64,000 bases of DNA from JAHEEL01 sp942491345 (GTDB lineage: Bacteria > Actinomycetota > Acidimicrobiia > Spongiisociales > UBA5794). Under the pieces are notes generated by a model. The model ran no database searches. It was not told the DNA's origin and saw only the letters and a list, made by a program, of their open reading frames with translations. The stretch is taken from positions 1 to 64,000 of the forward strand of contig CALOAN010000042.1 in NCBI GenBank assembly GCA_942491345.1. The letters run 5' to 3'. The position numbers and the translations under genes are program-made. Positions 28,709 through 37,100 of the stretch are shown one piece after another. The stretch's first letter is position 1; each line of letters starts with the position of its first letter.

Positions 28709-28784
28709 ACGTGCCTCCTGGCTCTCACCGCCCATTGGAACAGTCCGGAGGTGCAGTGCCTAGGGCCAAACGCCGGAGCCAGTC

Positions 28785-29188
28785 ATGGCCCCCTCTGCGG
28801 CCGAGTGCCCCCTCTGCGGCCGAGCATCAGCTCGGCCGCATCTCCCCCACCTTCGGTGGGGGAGACGAAGCAGCGTCGCCTAGTCACGCGGGTCTTGGCC
28901 TCTCCCACGGAGTGGGGAGGCGCGAGCATCCGGCCGAACAGGCCGGAGCGGAGCGGATCCGGCCGAACAGGCCGGAGCGGAGCGGAGGGGGCTGTTCTTG
29001 CCGAACAGGCCGGAGCGGAGCGGAGGGGACGGGGTTTGAGCTGTGGCAGACCTCATCGCCATGTGCTGGCTCCCAAGCTGCCCCCTCTGCGGCCGAGCAT
29101 CGGCTCGGCCGCGTCTCCCCCACCTTGACGGTGGGGGAGACTGAGAAGAGGCGGCCGCCAGGCCGGAGCGGAGCGGAGGGGGCTGTTT
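28785..29188. repeat. Intergenic palindromic repeat block 5, abutting the DUF559 gene
   Basis: Contains a duplicated ccccctctgcggccgag start, the hairpin tctcccccaccttcggtggg near 28843-28868, cctctcccacggagtgggga, then three tandem copies of gccgaacaggccggagcgga between 28930 and 29025, a spacer with agacctcatcgccatgtgct, another ccccctctgcggccgagcat and a second hairpin at 29118-29141. The last module ends 2-5 bp before the stop codon of the DUF559 gene. Confidence 0.85.
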
Positions 29189-29189
29189 C

Positions 29190-29567
29190 CTACGACTCCA
29201 GGTTGAGCGGGTCGGGGACGGCGTCGCGATCGTGGAGGGCGAGGTAGACCAGGTCGAGGGCGTCGTCGGTCTGTTCGAGGACGTAGGTGTCCCAGAACCT
29301 GAGAACAAACCAACCATGGTCCAGGAACCACCGGTCTCGTCGCCGGTCTCGAGCCGGATCGGTGTGGCTGTCGCCGTCGACCTCAACGATGAGGCGAGCC
29401 TTGAGGCACGCGAAATCGGCGATGAACGGTCCGATGGGCTCTTGCCGTCGGAAGCGCACCCCCATCTGCCGCCGTCTGAGGTGATACCAGAGGCGGTCTT
29501 CGGCGAGCGTTGGCTGCGACCGCATCTCGCGGGCGAACCGCAGCGTTCTTGGCTTTCGACGGGCCAT
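29190..29567 (-). CDS. DUF559 endonuclease-like protein
   Basis: 125 residues, complete. It shows the DUF559 pattern (Vsr/very-short-patch-repair-like PD-(D/E)XK fold): RTLRFAREMRSQPTLAEDRLWYHLRRRQMG, FRRQEPIGPFIADFACLKARLIVEVDGDSH (catalytic D-x(n)-E-x-D), DRRRDRWFLDHGWFVLRFWD. It is a small cytoplasmic DNA-acting protein without a methylase or helicase partner nearby. Repeat modules lie directly downstream (block 5) and about 50 bp upstream (block 6), so gene plus repeats may form one mobile or repeat-associated unit. That link is an inference. Confidence 0.85.
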   Translation of the reverse strand: MARRKPRTLRFAREMRSQPTLAEDRLWYHLRRRQMGVRFRRQEPIGPFIADFACLKARLIVEVDGDSHTDPARDRRRDRWFLDHGWFVLRFWDTYVLEQTDDALDLVYLALHDRDAVPDPLNLES

Positions 29568-29617
29568 GGGCGAGTGGTATCGCGTACGTGCTCTGGGTTC
29601 AAGGGTTCTGATCGTCG

Positions 29618-29920
29618 GCTGCCCCCTCTGCGACCGAGCATCAGCTCGGCCGCGTCTCCCCCACCTGGGCGGTGGGGGAGACGGAAGAAGGGCCTGCTCG
29701 CGCTATCTTCGCCTCCTCCCACGGAGTGGGGGAGGCGCGTCCGGGCGACTGCCCGGCCGCGGAGGGGGCTGTGTATGGATCCGCGGCGGAGCTCATCGCC
29801 ATGTGCTGGCTCCCAGGCTGCCCCCTCTGCGACCGGACTCCGTCCGGCCGCGTCTCCCCCACCTTGGCGGTGGGGGAGACGGAAGATCGCGCAATCGCCC
29901 GATAGCGGAGGGGGCTGCAC
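29618..29920. repeat. Intergenic palindromic repeat block 6
   Basis: Holds two ccccctctgcgaccgag/ccggac starts, each followed by a tctcccccacc hairpin (about 29656-29682 and 29852-29881). Between them lie a cctcccacggagtgggggag hairpin and a spacer with gcggagctcatcgccatgtg and gctcccaggctg. It ends with a gcaatcgcccgatagcggag element. There is no gene in it. Confidence 0.85.
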
Positions 29921-29966
29921 TCGCGACCGAGTCGCCGAAGTCGAATCGGGGTAGCCTTCATTCTCT

Positions 29967-30893
29967 ATGGGGTCGCTCGAGGTTTCGGTGATTACGACGG
30001 TGTTCAACGAGGGGGCGTCGATTGAGGCGTTTCTCGACTCTTTGGTGCATCAGACGCTTCAGGCCGACGAGATCGTGGTCGTTGATGCAGGGTCGACGGA
30101 TGGCACCTTGGAACGCCTCGAGGCTGCTGCCGAGATCGACCCTCGCATCAGCGTCATCGTGGAGCCCGGGAACCGGTCCCACGGGAGGAACACCGCGATC
30201 GAGGCAGCGACCCACGAAATCGTCGCGTGCACCGACGGCGGCGGCGTTGCGGACCCGGAGTGGCTCCAGCACCTCGTTGCACCGTTCGCCGAAGGAGCCG
30301 ACTGGGTCGCCGGCTTCTACCGCGTCGACGCCGCAACAGTCCTCGACCGGTGTGTCGGGCTGACGATCACCTACGTGATCGAAGAGGTCAACCCCGACTT
30401 CTTCATGCCGTCGGGCCGGTCGATGGCATTCACGAAGACCGCTTGGGAGGCAGCCGGCGGCTTCCCCGAGGACGTCGAGTTCGGAGAGGACACCCTCTTC
30501 GACGAGATGATGCTCAACGCCGGCTACCTGCCCGTCTTCGCCGGCGACGCGACCGTTGCATGGCATCCACCCTCCGGCTTCAAAGGCCTCGCCCGGACGA
30601 CGTTCCGGTGGGGGAGAGGCGATGGTGCCGCTCACCTGCGCGGCAGCTACTACAAACGCACGCTCGCCGCCTACGCCGGGTCGGTGGCCCTCGCGGCCGT
30701 CCTTGCCGTCACCAAGCCGAAGCTCCTCCCGCTTGCCGTCCTCCCGATCGCCAAGCCGATGTGGAAGTCGATCCGTTTCAAACTCCGGCACGAAGACAGC
30801 CCGGCGAAGTACGTGTACCTCCCGGCGGCCCGGATGACGGCCACAACGTCGAACCTGGCAGGGTTCCTCGTCGGCCGCTACATCGGCGAGTAA
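29967..30893 (+). CDS. Family 2 glycosyltransferase with C-terminal membrane segment
   Basis: 308 residues, intact. GT-A motifs are VSVITTVFNEGASIEAFLDS at the N-terminus, VVDAGSTDGTLERLEAA and an unusual CTDGGGVADPEW in place of a strict DxD. An acceptor region follows (GFPEDVEFGEDTLFDEMMLNAGY). A hydrophobic segment (AAYAGSVALAAVLAVTKPKLLPLAVLPIA) near residue 235-265 would attach it to the membrane. It belongs to the same broad group as capsule and O-antigen transferases; the sugar is unknown. It stands alone between a repeat block and a convergent propeller gene. Confidence 0.87.
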   Translation: MGSLEVSVITTVFNEGASIEAFLDSLVHQTLQADEIVVVDAGSTDGTLERLEAAAEIDPRISVIVEPGNRSHGRNTAIEAATHEIVACTDGGGVADPEWLQHLVAPFAEGADWVAGFYRVDAATVLDRCVGLTITYVIEEVNPDFFMPSGRSMAFTKTAWEAAGGFPEDVEFGEDTLFDEMMLNAGYLPVFAGDATVAWHPPSGFKGLARTTFRWGRGDGAAHLRGSYYKRTLAAYAGSVALAAVLAVTKPKLLPLAVLPIAKPMWKSIRFKLRHEDSPAKYVYLPAARMTATTSNLAGFLVGRYIGE

Positions 30894-30905
30894 CGCCGGC
30901 GGCGC

Positions 30906-32612
30906 CTACGGAGGTCCGAAGTAGCCGGCGACCGGCAACCAGTAGGACAGCCCCCACGTGAACTGCTCGTCGGCGTTGCCCTGCGTGTTGGTGTAGCGCA
31001 GGTAGAACGTCCGGTCCGACGGCCGGTACAGGCCCGGCGTGTCCATGCCGTCGTAACTCCAGTCCCCGGCGACGAGGCGGTCTCCGGGATCACCGAAGTA
31101 GAACTCGAACTCGGCGTTGCCCTGTGTGTTCGAGTTGCGGAAGTACACCAACCCCGTCGATTCGCGATGCAGGCCGACGGTGTCCACGCCGTCGCCGTTG
31201 AAGTCGCCGACGAACGGCTTGTCGCCCGGGTTCCCGAAGAAGTAGTCGTAGTCCGCGGCACCGAGTCCGCCGTCGCCTGAACCGAGCGCATTGATGATGT
31301 AGACGCGCCCTTCGGACTGGCGGTAGATCGACACGGTGTCACACCCGTCGCCGTTGAAGTCGCCGGCGATCGGCGTGTCACCGGGATTGCCGAAGAAGAA
31401 CCGGATGTCGGCATTGCCCTGCGTGTTGGAGTTGCGCAGATACACGTATCCGTCGGACTGGCGGTACAACCCGGGCGTGTCTGTTCCGTTGCAATCCCAG
31501 TCGCCCATCATCGGGAAGTCACCCGGATTGCCGTAGTAGAACTGGTTGATCATGCCGTGCAGGGTGGTGATGTGCCACTTGCCGGTTTGCGGGTCGACGA
31601 GGCCTACTGATTGAGCAATCCTCTGGATCGGCTGCCAGTCGACGTTGCGGCCGGTGAAGGTGACGATGCGGCCGTCTGCCTGGCTCCACAACCCGCTGTC
31701 CGATTCTGAGATGTAGAGGATCTGGGAGCCGTCCGGCGAGATCGTCGGCGTGTGCTGCCCGCCGGGTTCGGCGATGAGGGGCTGGGCCGACGTCTTCGGG
31801 TACTCGTTCACCCACACGTCGGTGTCGTCCAGCGACCCCATCGCGTCGGGGTCGCCGGTGGTCGGCCCCGTGTACGCAGTGAAGATGATCCGGGAGCCGG
31901 AGGGATCCCACCGGGGCTGATACGCCCAGGCTCCTCCGCTGAACGGACCGTTGAGTGAACCGGTGGAGACCTGCGTCAGGAGGATCTGGCGGGAGTTGCT
32001 TCCAGAACGAGCGGAGAAGGCGATCGAGCTGCCGTCCGGGGACCAATCCAGATCCCTGATGCTCCACACCGAGCCACCCGTCGACCCGGCCCTGACCACG
32101 AGGCGGGGATTGGCGCCGGACAGGTCGATGGTCCAGATTCCGTCGCCTCTGCCGTCGAGGTCCGTCCCGACGATGGCGAGCTGTGAGCCGTCCGGCGACC
32201 AGGCGAGACTCGTGATCGGTGAGAATGCATCGGTGACCGTGCGGATGAACGTCCCTTCGGCGTCCATCAATCGGACCGAGTACTCCGCCGACTCGTTCAT
32301 GTGGACGTAGGCGATGATGGGACTGTCGGGCGACCATCGCGGGTTGGAGTTCTCCGACACGACCACGTCCGACCCGGCGGCCGTCCCGTTCGAGCGTCCG
32401 GCGTCTCTCGTGAGGCGGCGCACCACAGTCCCGTCCGGGTACATGGTGTAGATCTCGCCGGCAGTGACCCCGGAGACCTGCGAGGGAACGTCCTGCACAT
32501 AGACGAGCAAGCCGTTCTCACCGGGGACGGTGGCTCCTGCCGGATCCACGATCACGAGCGATGGGAGAACCATCAACCCGGCCAGTACGAACCCCACCAC
32601 GAGACGCCGCAT
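30906..32612 (-). CDS. Secreted TolB-like beta-propeller with FG-GAP-type module
   Basis: 568 residues. The ATG at 32612 is chosen because AAGGGG lies about 6 nt upstream and a signal peptide follows (LVVGFVLAGLMVLPSLVIVDPAGA). Residues 35-320 are propeller blades (NPRWSPDSPIIAYVHMNE, AWSPDGSQLAIVGTDLDG, DWSPDGSSIAFSARSGS). Residues 330-568 are the shared module of five ~53-residue units, each with a DxDxDG-type Ca-binding loop (GDFNGDGCDTVSIYRQSEGR, GDFNGDGVDTVGLHREST). It has the same architecture as the 26572-28708 protein and the frame is unbroken, which supports reading that gene as one protein. No enzymatic residues are evident. Confidence 0.87.
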   Translation of the reverse strand: MRRLVVGFVLAGLMVLPSLVIVDPAGATVPGENGLLVYVQDVPSQVSGVTAGEIYTMYPDGTVVRRLTRDAGRSNGTAAGSDVVVSENSNPRWSPDSPIIAYVHMNESAEYSVRLMDAEGTFIRTVTDAFSPITSLAWSPDGSQLAIVGTDLDGRGDGIWTIDLSGANPRLVVRAGSTGGSVWSIRDLDWSPDGSSIAFSARSGSNSRQILLTQVSTGSLNGPFSGGAWAYQPRWDPSGSRIIFTAYTGPTTGDPDAMGSLDDTDVWVNEYPKTSAQPLIAEPGGQHTPTISPDGSQILYISESDSGLWSQADGRIVTFTGRNVDWQPIQRIAQSVGLVDPQTGKWHITTLHGMINQFYYGNPGDFPMMGDWDCNGTDTPGLYRQSDGYVYLRNSNTQGNADIRFFFGNPGDTPIAGDFNGDGCDTVSIYRQSEGRVYIINALGSGDGGLGAADYDYFFGNPGDKPFVGDFNGDGVDTVGLHRESTGLVYFRNSNTQGNAEFEFYFGDPGDRLVAGDWSYDGMDTPGLYRPSDRTFYLRYTNTQGNADEQFTWGLSYWLPVAGYFGPP

Positions 32613-32737
32613 AACCACCCCTTCGTCGGCTCCTTCCCACAGCTTGTCGCATTTCCAACGCCACGTCCAGGGTAAATCGTTGCCCCGGCCGCAACCCGGG
32701 GTATGTCTCACGACGCGGTTTCGGCGACAATGGCGCC

Positions 32738-35416
32738 GTGCACATCGTCTTCGTCACCACCGAACTCGCACCACTCACCCCCGGGGGAGCCGGTGCCGTG
32801 GTCGCGCGCCTGCGGGGCCGGCTCACCGAACGCGGTGATCACGTCACGGTGATCCTCGTCGGTGATATCGACGGCGAGCTTCCCGACGGTGTGGTCGCGG
32901 CCGGTTCCGCCCCCACGTTCGAGGAGCGGTCCCGCATCGCAGCCGGGGCACTGCGTGACGTCGCGTCGGAGGCCCGCCCCGACCTGATCGAGATCCAGGA
33001 CTTCGACGGCCTCGCGTTCCATGCGCTGGCCCACCGAGGCGAGGTGGGGATCGACCAGGTACCGGTCCAGGTCCGTTTCCACGGACCGGCCGATCTCATG
33101 TTCGAAGCCATCGGTGTTGAACCGCCCGAGATTGGCGTCGCGCGGTCGATGGAGGTGTCCTCGTTCCGCATGGCCGACCGGGTGGTTGTTCCGTCACCCG
33201 GCATTGGCGCCCTCGCGACCGATCGCTACGGGCTCGAGGCCGATCGAGTAGTCGTCGGCACCCCGCCCATCGCCGAACCACGCCATATCGACCTCACCCC
33301 GGCGCCGGATCCGACCCTCGTGTGCGTGGCACGACTGGGCGAGGTGAAGGGCACACATGATCTCGTGGCCGCCGCGGTGCCGGTGTTGCGCGACATCCCG
33401 AGCCTGCGGCTCGTCCTGATCGGCGAGGATGGATGGAGCGCCACCGCACGCAGACCGATGTCCGAGTGGCTGGCGAACGAACTCATCCCGCAGGACGTCG
33501 CGGACCGAATCGAGATGACCGGCAGGCGCGAAGGCGCCGCGCTCGACGAACGGATCGCCGAGGCTTGGGCGATCGTCATCCCGAGCCGGTTCGAGAGCTT
33601 CAACCTCGTCGCCCACGAGGCCCGCTCCGCCGGGCTGCCCGTCATCATCCCGAACCTCGCGGCGTTCGACGGTGTGCTCGACGAAACCACAGGCGCGCTC
33701 GTCTACGACGGCACCCGCCAGGGACTGACCGACGCCATACGCCGGATGGTCGGCGACGAGGACCTGCGCCGCCGCCTCGGCTCCGCCGCCGTTCCGACCT
33801 ACGGCAACCCGCTGGATCCGTACGAGACACTTCCCGCCGTGCGGCATCCGAGGAGCCAGGCCGGGCTCGCCACCGCCGCCGTCCAGCGCCTCGAGCAGGA
33901 CCAGCCGGTCGCATTCGACGAACCGGAACCCGACGTCGACGACCGGGGCCGGATACGGCGCACCGGGTACGCCGCCCTGATGGCGTTGTCCGAATCACAG
34001 GCCACGAGCGTCGTTGGGGCGATCCCATCCCGGCTGCGCGAGAAACTCGGGTTTGTGGCCGACTGGCGTGAGGAGTTGCGGCTCCGTGACGTCGCGGCGC
34101 AGGCGGAGGCCGACCAGATCCGCGAACTCGTCAAGCGGGCCGCGCTCGACGCCAGGGTCGCACAGGGCGACTTTCCCGACCTCGACCAACCGCTTGTCAG
34201 CATCGTGGTGCCGTGTTTCAACGACGGGCGATACCTCGACGACTCGATCCGGAGTGTCTTCAACCAGACCATGACGTCCTTCGAGGTCATTGTCGTCGAC
34301 GACGGCTCGACCGACCCCGACACGATCGCCATCATCGATGCCCTTCCGTGGAGCCGGACCCGGGTGATCCGCCAGACCAATCAGGGCCTCTCGGCCGCGC
34401 GCAACACGGGCATGTCGGCCGCGCGCGGCACCTACGTCGTCCCGCTCGACGCCGACGATGAACTCGAACCGCAGTTCCTCGAGAAGATGGTCGCGGCCCT
34501 CGAACCGGAACCCGAGGCGGCATTCGCCGCGTGCAGAGCCCGGCTCTTCGAAGACATCGACGCCGTGTGGATCCCCCGGCCCTACAACCCGTATCAGTTG
34601 CTGCTCTCGAACTCGATCATCGGATGTGTGCTCCTGCGGCGCGACGCGTACCTCGCCGTGGACGGATACGACGAGACGATGCGCCACGGCAACGAAGACT
34701 GGGACCTATGGATCCGACTCATCAAGGCCGGTTGGGATGTCGTCGAAGTCCCCGACGTGCTCTTCCGCTACCGCAAACACGGCATCTCCATGAGCGTCGA
34801 GACCGAGGCGCGATTCGAGCAGGGCCGCGCCGAGATCGTCGAACGCCACCCCGACCTCTACGCCTCCGACCACCTCGCGCGGATGAAGGCCAATCACTAT
34901 CCGCTGGTCACGGTGATCGCCACTTCGGGGACGGACCCGTCGGGACTCGAGACGCAGGACCTTGCGGACGCCGAAGTCGTCACGATCGGGGATCCAACCC
35001 CCGCCTGGGAGGACGTCGCGCATGAGCACGGCTGGCGGATCCGCGGCGCAACGACGATGGACGATGCCGTGGCGCTGGCCTCGGGCAAGTTCGTCGTTCG
35101 CTGGAGCGGCGTCGCCGGCGTCGCGGACGACACCCTTGCCCGTCTCGCCGAGCGGCTCGAGACAGACCCGAATGCCGGAGCGGCGCGCACCGACGATCCC
35201 GAACCACTCGTTGTGGTGCGGCGCTGGTCGCTGCTCGACCCCGGTGCGCCGTCGACGGTCGCGACCGTCGACACGCCGGGCTCCGCGACCGCGCCCCTCG
35301 CTCCCGGCCAGTTCCCCGACCCCGACTGGACGTTCCCGGACGTCATCGGCGACGTGCCGGTGCAACGCCAGCGACCCGAAGAGGAAGGGCATATCCCATC
35401 ATGGGCCAGCCGGTGA
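32738..35416 (+). CDS. Two-domain glycosyltransferase (GT4 fused to GT2)
   Basis: 892 residues from a GTG start. Residues 1-375 form a GT-B (GT4) domain: HIVFVTTELAPLTPGGAGAV, VCVARLGEVKGTHDLVAAA and the E-x(7)-E motif in PSRFESFNLVAHEARSAGLP. A linker and coiled stretch follow, then a GT-A (GT2) domain at about 475-720: VSIVVPCFNDGRYLDDSIRS, VVDDGSTD, VPLDADDELEPQ (DxD) and HGNEDWDLWIRL. The last 170 residues are poorly conserved. Such fusions add two successive sugars to one lipid-linked chain at the cytoplasmic face. The next gene overlaps by 16 nt, so the pair is an operon. Confidence 0.9.
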   Translation: MHIVFVTTELAPLTPGGAGAVVARLRGRLTERGDHVTVILVGDIDGELPDGVVAAGSAPTFEERSRIAAGALRDVASEARPDLIEIQDFDGLAFHALAHRGEVGIDQVPVQVRFHGPADLMFEAIGVEPPEIGVARSMEVSSFRMADRVVVPSPGIGALATDRYGLEADRVVVGTPPIAEPRHIDLTPAPDPTLVCVARLGEVKGTHDLVAAAVPVLRDIPSLRLVLIGEDGWSATARRPMSEWLANELIPQDVADRIEMTGRREGAALDERIAEAWAIVIPSRFESFNLVAHEARSAGLPVIIPNLAAFDGVLDETTGALVYDGTRQGLTDAIRRMVGDEDLRRRLGSAAVPTYGNPLDPYETLPAVRHPRSQAGLATAAVQRLEQDQPVAFDEPEPDVDDRGRIRRTGYAALMALSESQATSVVGAIPSRLREKLGFVADWREELRLRDVAAQAEADQIRELVKRAALDARVAQGDFPDLDQPLVSIVVPCFNDGRYLDDSIRSVFNQTMTSFEVIVVDDGSTDPDTIAIIDALPWSRTRVIRQTNQGLSAARNTGMSAARGTYVVPLDADDELEPQFLEKMVAALEPEPEAAFAACRARLFEDIDAVWIPRPYNPYQLLLSNSIIGCVLLRRDAYLAVDGYDETMRHGNEDWDLWIRLIKAGWDVVEVPDVLFRYRKHGISMSVETEARFEQGRAEIVERHPDLYASDHLARMKANHYPLVTVIATSGTDPSGLETQDLADAEVVTIGDPTPAWEDVAHEHGWRIRGATTMDDAVALASGKFVVRWSGVAGVADDTLARLAERLETDPNAGAARTDDPEPLVVVRRWSLLDPGAPSTVATVDTPGSATAPLAPGQFPDPDWTFPDVIGDVPVQRQRPEEEGHIPSWASR

Positions 35417-37065
35417 GGGAGGCGTTCATGTCGGTGAAGCGGGCGCTGCTCCCGTACATGCCCGACTCCGCCATGGCGCAGTACCGGCTGCGACGAGAGC
35501 TGTTCCGGGCCCGCTTCGGGCTCCGGCAAGCCAGCGCCCCCACGGAGGTGAACGTCGAGGTGCTCGCCGACCGTGGCCATGCCCGTCGGTGGCTGCTCGC
35601 GACCGGAGACACCTGTCGCACGGTCGACCCGGTTGCCCTGGGGCCGGCGCCTCGCGAGATGGTGGTTGTCCCGGAAGATGCGGACGTCGACGACGCAGCC
35701 CGGCTCTTCGGCCGCCCGGGAATCGACGCCGCCGTCGCCGGCCGCGTCGAGGCACCGAGCTGGGTCGACCGGTCGGCCGGGCTGCTCGTGGAACCGACGG
35801 CGATCGTGACTCGCCAGGCGGTCATCGACGAAGTCGGCGGCGTGCCCGACGGCCCCAACCCGCTGCCGGGCCTCCTCGCTCGGATCACCGACGCCGGTCA
35901 CCGAATCGGCCTGGTTCCCACGACCGTCGACAGCATCGATCCCGAGCGCCGGGATCCCATCACCGGTGAAGCCGTGGTGATCCTCGCCGCCGTGCCGCTG
36001 CACGATGTCGGCGGAGGGAGCCGCGGCGCCCAGATCGCCCTCGAGCTCGTGCGGCGGGGCTACCACGTGACCTACGTGAACCGGTACCCGACGTATGAGG
36101 ACGTTGACCTCGGCCTGCGCTACATCCATCCGCGCCTCGAGCAGATCGGCTTCACACGCTTCGACGCGGATCTGCTTGCCGAGCGGCGTGTCGACGGCGG
36201 CGGCATCGTCATCGTCGAGATCCCCGACCCCGGCTATGCGCCGTCGCTGACGACCCTGCGGGCTGCGGGCTGGGAAGTCGTATTCGACATCATCGACGAC
36301 TGGAGTGACCCGGCGCTCGGCGGCGAGTGGTACGAGGCGGACTTCGAAAACGACCTCATCATGAACGCGGATGCGGTTGTCGGGTCGGCGCCCGATCTGT
36401 TGCAGCGGGCGAGCACCGCCGGTCGAACCGACGCGGTCCTCGTGCCGAACGCCGTCAACGAGTCCGTGTTCGGCAGCGACCCGGGCAATCGACCGCCCGA
36501 CCTGCCGGAGGGCCCGCTCATCGGATACCACGGGTCCCTCTACGGCGACTGGTTCGACTGGGACGGCCTCCGGGCGGTCGCACAGGCGAACCCGGATGCG
36601 ACCGTCATCCTCATCGGTGAGGCCCGCGGGGTGCCGAAGGACGTGCCGGACAACGTGGTGTTCCTCGGACTCAAGGCACAGGGTGACTTGCCCGCCTACC
36701 TCACCCGCCTCGACGTCGGCCTCGTGCCGTTCACCGTCACGCCCACCACCCACGCCGTTTCGCCGCTCAAAGTGTTCGAGTATCTCGCGTGCGGGGTGCC
36801 GGTGGCTGCGCCGCCCCTGCGAGCACTCGACGGTGTCGACGGCGTTGTACTCGACGCCGACCTCGTCGCCGCCGTCGCCGCTGCCCGATCGGGGCCGAGG
36901 CCGGATCCGGATGCAGCGGTGAGGGACCATTCATGGGGCGCGCGGCTGGCGGCTCTGTTCGAAGCAACGGGGGAGACCCTCGCCGATGTGACGGGGCCGG
37001 GGGTGAAGATCACCCGGCGGCCCGTCGTCCACTATCGATGGAGAGACCGCCGCCTTTCGCGGTGA
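35401..37065 (+). CDS. GT4-like glycosyltransferase with extra N-terminal domain
   Basis: 554 residues. The first 190 are an unfamiliar domain (EVNVEVLADRGHARRWLLAT...). The rest is a GT-B fold: VVILAAVPLHDVGGGSRGAQ, IGYHGSLYGDWFDWDGLRAV, VVFLGLKAQGDLPAYLTRLD, LKVFEYLACGVPVAA. The Glu of the E-x(7)-E motif is visible in PLKVFEYLACG. There is no signal peptide. The ATG overlaps the stop region of the upstream GT4-GT2 gene by 16 nt with GAGGAAGGG upstream. It probably adds the next sugar to the same glycan. Confidence 0.85.
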   Translation: MGQPVREAFMSVKRALLPYMPDSAMAQYRLRRELFRARFGLRQASAPTEVNVEVLADRGHARRWLLATGDTCRTVDPVALGPAPREMVVVPEDADVDDAARLFGRPGIDAAVAGRVEAPSWVDRSAGLLVEPTAIVTRQAVIDEVGGVPDGPNPLPGLLARITDAGHRIGLVPTTVDSIDPERRDPITGEAVVILAAVPLHDVGGGSRGAQIALELVRRGYHVTYVNRYPTYEDVDLGLRYIHPRLEQIGFTRFDADLLAERRVDGGGIVIVEIPDPGYAPSLTTLRAAGWEVVFDIIDDWSDPALGGEWYEADFENDLIMNADAVVGSAPDLLQRASTAGRTDAVLVPNAVNESVFGSDPGNRPPDLPEGPLIGYHGSLYGDWFDWDGLRAVAQANPDATVILIGEARGVPKDVPDNVVFLGLKAQGDLPAYLTRLDVGLVPFTVTPTTHAVSPLKVFEYLACGVPVAAPPLRALDGVDGVVLDADLVAAVAAARSGPRPDPDAAVRDHSWGARLAALFEATGETLADVTGPGVKITRRPVVHYRWRDRRLSR

Positions 37066-37100
37066 TCTCGTACACTGGCCGGACGTATTGGAGGTCGCAC

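Noticed and set aside
34897..36930. 677-codon minus-strand open frame opposite two glycosyltransferases
   Set aside because: It spans two overlapping real genes that carry clear GT motifs on the plus strand; its own sequence is low-complexity Arg/Gly/Val.
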